In this document: positions 61,628 through 64,000 of the stretch, piece by piece
How the letters are laid out: every line of letters starts with the position of its first letter
Position numbering within the stretch: the first letter of the stretch is position 1
NCBI RefSeq assembly: GCF_900110765.1
Contig: NZ_FOEO01000021.1
Coordinates: 1 to 64,000, forward strand
DNA length: 64,000 bases
Direction: 5' to 3'
From: Pseudomonas sp. NFACC02
Lineage (GTDB): Bacteria; Pseudomonadota; Gammaproteobacteria; Pseudomonadales; Pseudomonadaceae
Position numbers and translations under genes: made by a program
Notes under the pieces: model-generated
What the model was told of the DNA's origin: nothing
The model's input: the letters and a program-made list of their open reading frames with translations, nothing else
Database searches by the model: none

Positions 61628-62471
61628 TAACGCCCGTTTGTTGAAACAGCACAGCTTCATTGAACTCGGTGCGCGGCAGCGTGCACGCGCCCTGCTCGAC
61701 GCAGGCAGTTTTCGGGAGCTGATCGACCCGTTCGCGCGAATGACGTCGCCCTGGTTACCCAAGCAAGGCGTGGTGCCCCAAGCCGACGACGGTGTGGTGA
61801 TCGCCAAGGGCTCTATCGGCGGAAAGCCGGTGGTCGTGTGCGCCATTGAAGGCAACTTTCAGGGCGGCAGCATGGGCGAAGTCGGCGGCGCGAAAATGGC
61901 TGGCGCATTGGAGCTGGCGGCCGAGGACAACCGCAAAGGCATTCCGACCGCTGCTGTTTTGCTGCTGGAAACCGGCGGTGTGCGCCTGCAGGAAGCCAAC
62001 CTCGGGCTCGCCGCCATCGCTGAAATTCATGCGGCGATAGTCGACCTGCGTCGCTATCAGCCGGTGATCGGTGTAGTGGCGGGCAGCGTGGGTTGCTTCG
62101 GTGGTATGTCCATCGCGGCGGGCCTGTGCAGCTATCTGGTCGTGACGCGGGAAGCGCGTCTGGGGCTGAACGGCCCGCAGGTGATCGAGCAGGAAGCAGG
62201 TATCGAAGAATACGATTCGCGCGACCGGCCCTTCATCTGGAGCATCACCGGCGGCGAGCAACGCTACGCCAGCGGTCTGGTGGACGCGTTCGTGGCCGAT
62301 GACGCTGCGGCCATTCAACAGCGCGTCGAAGACCTGCTGCACAAGGGCAAGCCCGAGCAGGAGCGCAGCAGCCAGTACGCGCTGTTCCTGCAGCGTCTTG
62401 GTCAAGTGGATACCACGACGCAGATCGATCCCGCCGCCGTGCGCAGCCTGTATCAAGGAGAACAGCCATGA
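61620..62471 (+). CDS. mdcD: Malonate decarboxylase beta subunit MdcD
   Basis: 283-aa carboxyltransferase-fold subunit which, with MdcE, decarboxylates malonyl-S-ACP to acetyl-S-ACP. The oxyanion-type segment VAGSVGCFGGMSIAAGLCSYLV is near residues 153-174, and ETGGVRLQEANLGLAAIAEI near 117-136. The ATG lies inside the mdcC end; 19 extra in-frame codons upstream were excluded. Confidence 0.95.
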   Translation: MTDNARLLKQHSFIELGARQRARALLDAGSFRELIDPFARMTSPWLPKQGVVPQADDGVVIAKGSIGGKPVVVCAIEGNFQGGSMGEVGGAKMAGALELAAEDNRKGIPTAAVLLLETGGVRLQEANLGLAAIAEIHAAIVDLRRYQPVIGVVAGSVGCFGGMSIAAGLCSYLVVTREARLGLNGPQVIEQEAGIEEYDSRDRPFIWSITGGEQRYASGLVDAFVADDAAAIQQRVEDLLHKGKPEQERSSQYALFLQRLGQVDTTTQIDPAAVRSLYQGEQP

Positions 62472-63271
62472 GCAGCTATTCGACCCGTGGTTTGAAGTGG
62501 TTCAACGCGCTGGCCGCTCATGCGGTTGAAGTGACGGGCCTGCCCGCTTCCGTAAAAGCCGCCGACGGCACAATGGGCGATCAGCCTGCACGGTTTCTTG
62601 CGGTCGTGGCCGACCCCGAGAATCGCTTTCCTCGTGCGCAAAATGGTGAAGTCGGATTGCTCGAAGGCTGGGGCCTGGCACAGGCCGTGGACACCGCTAT
62701 CGAGCTGGACCGCCAGAGCGCGAGCAAACGTGCGCTGATCGCAATCATTGACGTGCCGAGCCAGGCCTATGGCCGCCGTGAAGAAGCATTAGGCATTCAT
62801 CAGGCGTTGGCGGGTGCGGTGGATGCTTATGCCCGCGCACGTCTGGCGGGTCATCCGGTGATCGGTCTGCTGGTCGGCAAAGCCATGTCGGGTGCGTTTC
62901 TGGCGCACGGTTATCAGGCCAACCGCCTGATCGCCCTGCGTGATCCCGGTGTGATGGTGCATGCGATGGGCAAGGCTTCGGCCGCTCGTGTGACGTTGCG
63001 CAGCGTCGAAGAACTGGAAAAGCTGGCCGCGAGCATCCCGCCCATGGCGTACGACATCGACAGCTACGCAGGCCTCGGGTTGCTCTGGGAAACCCTGTCG
63101 GTGAGTCAGATCGAACAGCCGTCGGCGGCGGATATCAGCGTGGTTCAGGAGTGCCTGATGGCCGCGACAAAAGATGCTCTGGCGGGTGCCAACGACCTGA
63201 GTTCGCGACTCGGCGCGACCCATCGCAGCGCCTCATCCAAGGTGCGAGAACTGCTGCGGGCGCAGTGGTAA
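62468..63271 (+). CDS. mdcE: Malonate decarboxylase gamma subunit MdcE
   Basis: 267-aa partner of MdcD in the biotin-independent decarboxylase. The DVPSQAYGRREEALGIHQALAGAVDAYARARLAGHPVIGLLVGKAMSGAF region, here described as residues about 96-145, is family-typical. Overlaps mdcD by 4 bases and shares a base with mdcG (TAATG). Confidence 0.95.
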   Translation: MSSYSTRGLKWFNALAAHAVEVTGLPASVKAADGTMGDQPARFLAVVADPENRFPRAQNGEVGLLEGWGLAQAVDTAIELDRQSASKRALIAIIDVPSQAYGRREEALGIHQALAGAVDAYARARLAGHPVIGLLVGKAMSGAFLAHGYQANRLIALRDPGVMVHAMGKASAARVTLRSVEELEKLAASIPPMAYDIDSYAGLGLLWETLSVSQIEQPSAADISVVQECLMAATKDALAGANDLSSRLGATHRSASSKVRELLRAQW

Positions 63272-63903
63272 TGAACAGCTGCCTGCCGGTGTGGCCCCAT
63301 GATCTGCTGTGGGGTTTGTCCGTGGTTCACCTGCCGGCCGATGCTCCCGCGTGGGTGATGGAGTTGGTCGGCGCGGGTCAGCCGGTGGTCGTGCGTCGAG
63401 CGCAGGTCGCAGAGGGATGGGTGGCCGTGGGTGTGCGGGGTCATCCGCGCGATCAGCGTTATGCCACGGCCATGAGACTGACCGATGTCACGCGCCGTGT
63501 TCGTCCTGAAGCGTTGATCGAGGCTGCGGACAGTCACGCCGCTGACTGGCCCGCCTTGCATGCCCTTCGGCAAATACGTCCGGTGATGGACGCGGTGGGT
63601 TTGCCGTGGGGCGTTGCAGGGAGCGTCGGGTTCGAACTGGCATGCGGTGCGGCGGTGCTGCATCAGGACAGCGATCTTGACCTGATCCTGCGCACCAGGA
63701 CTTTTTTCAGTCGTGAGCAGGCCGCTGCACTGGTCGATGCGCTGGAAGGTGCGGTGTGCCGCATCGACCTGCAACTCCAGACGCCAGCCGGCGCTGTCGC
63801 CTTGCGCGAGTGGGCAGGCTCGGCGCGTCAGGTCTTGCTCAAAGCCAATGATGCGGCGCGTCTGGTGGCTAACCCGTGGTTGCCAGAGGAGTGCGCAGCG
63901 TGA
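63271..63903 (+). CDS. mdcG: Malonate decarboxylase holo-ACP synthase MdcG
   Basis: 210-aa nucleotidyltransferase that attaches the prosthetic group made by MdcB to Ser25 of MdcC. The transferase motif GSVGFELACG ... DSDLDLIL near residues 116-138 has the paired Asp residues. The ATG at 63271 is directly coupled to the mdcE stop. Confidence 0.93.
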   Translation: MNSCLPVWPHDLLWGLSVVHLPADAPAWVMELVGAGQPVVVRRAQVAEGWVAVGVRGHPRDQRYATAMRLTDVTRRVRPEALIEAADSHAADWPALHALRQIRPVMDAVGLPWGVAGSVGFELACGAAVLHQDSDLDLILRTRTFFSREQAAALVDALEGAVCRIDLQLQTPAGAVALREWAGSARQVLLKANDAARLVANPWLPEECAA

Positions 63904-64000
63904 GCAGCTTCTGGGTATTTCCGGGCCAGGGCGCGCAGCAGCCGGGCATGCTGCATACATTGCCCGCCGATCCTCTGGTGGGTGAATGCCTGCGCGAAGG
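63900..64000 (+). CDS. mdcH: Malonate decarboxylase epsilon subunit MdcH, partial
   Basis: Only the first 33 codons are in the window. GTG start overlapping the mdcG stop by 4 bases. The peptide begins SSFWVFPGQGAQQPGML, the FPGQGxQ motif of malonyl-CoA:ACP transferases. MdcH loads the carrier with malonyl groups at the start of the cycle. Runs off the window end. Confidence 0.92.
   Translation, partial: MSSFWVFPGQGAQQPGMLHTLPADPLVGECLRE

Overview
The window is chromosomal DNA from a fluorescent-group (non-aeruginosa) Pseudomonas. The evidence is gene content and order. From memory, mutM, ggt, ferredoxin, coaD, calB, rsmD, ftsYEX, rpoH, thiSG, trmB, hemW, rdgB, metWX, proC, pilT, pyrRB-pyrC', algH, gshB and pilGHIJ-chpA follow the order of the P. 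aeruginosa PAO1 PA0357-PA0415 segment. Inverted REP pairs with the GTAGGAGC-type ends common in pseudomonads lie in many gaps. No rRNA, tRNA, CRISPR array, intact insertion sequence or prophage was seen.

Layout. 0.1-6.3 kb: rRNA methylation (rlmI), an HDOD protein, DNA repair (mutM), gamma-glutamyltransferase, a ferredoxin and coaD. 6.4-14.1 kb: an aldehyde/alcohol oxidation operon (calB, Tat lipoprotein, GMC oxidoreductase) diverging from an MFS transporter, then a TetR regulator, a sulfurtransferase and the azlCD amino-acid exporter. 14.5-26.8 kb: core genes rsmD, an M16 peptidase pair, ftsYEX, rpoH, mtgA, thiSG and trmB. 26.9-30.9 kb: a small accessory island on the minus strand with an orphan type VI secretion Hcp gene, a coupled small gene, two tandem membrane-protein paralogs and a 383-aa protein; it is flanked by a broken and an intact copy of a DUF3392 gene. 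31-46.7 kb: core metabolism (hemW-rdgB-metWX, yggT-proC-yggS, pyrimidine genes, algH, tonB-like, gshB) and pilT. 47-57.1 kb: the Pil-Chp chemosensory cluster for type IV pili, without pilK or chpB. 57.1-58.7 kb: a Fic-family gene preceded by a tandem array of near-palindromic 34-bp repeats. 58.8-64 kb: the malonate decarboxylase operon mdcABCDEGH, cut by the window end.

The best candidates for something new are the Hcp island at 27-30.6 kb, which looks like a toxin, immunity and carrier set whose central proteins I do not recognise, and the Fic gene with its repeat array, which looks like a self-regulated unit because the protein ends in a DNA-binding-type domain. The rest is mostly conserved Pseudomonas backbone. 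Start codons were moved inward from the longest reading frame where a Shine-Dalgarno site, signal peptide or family start supported it.
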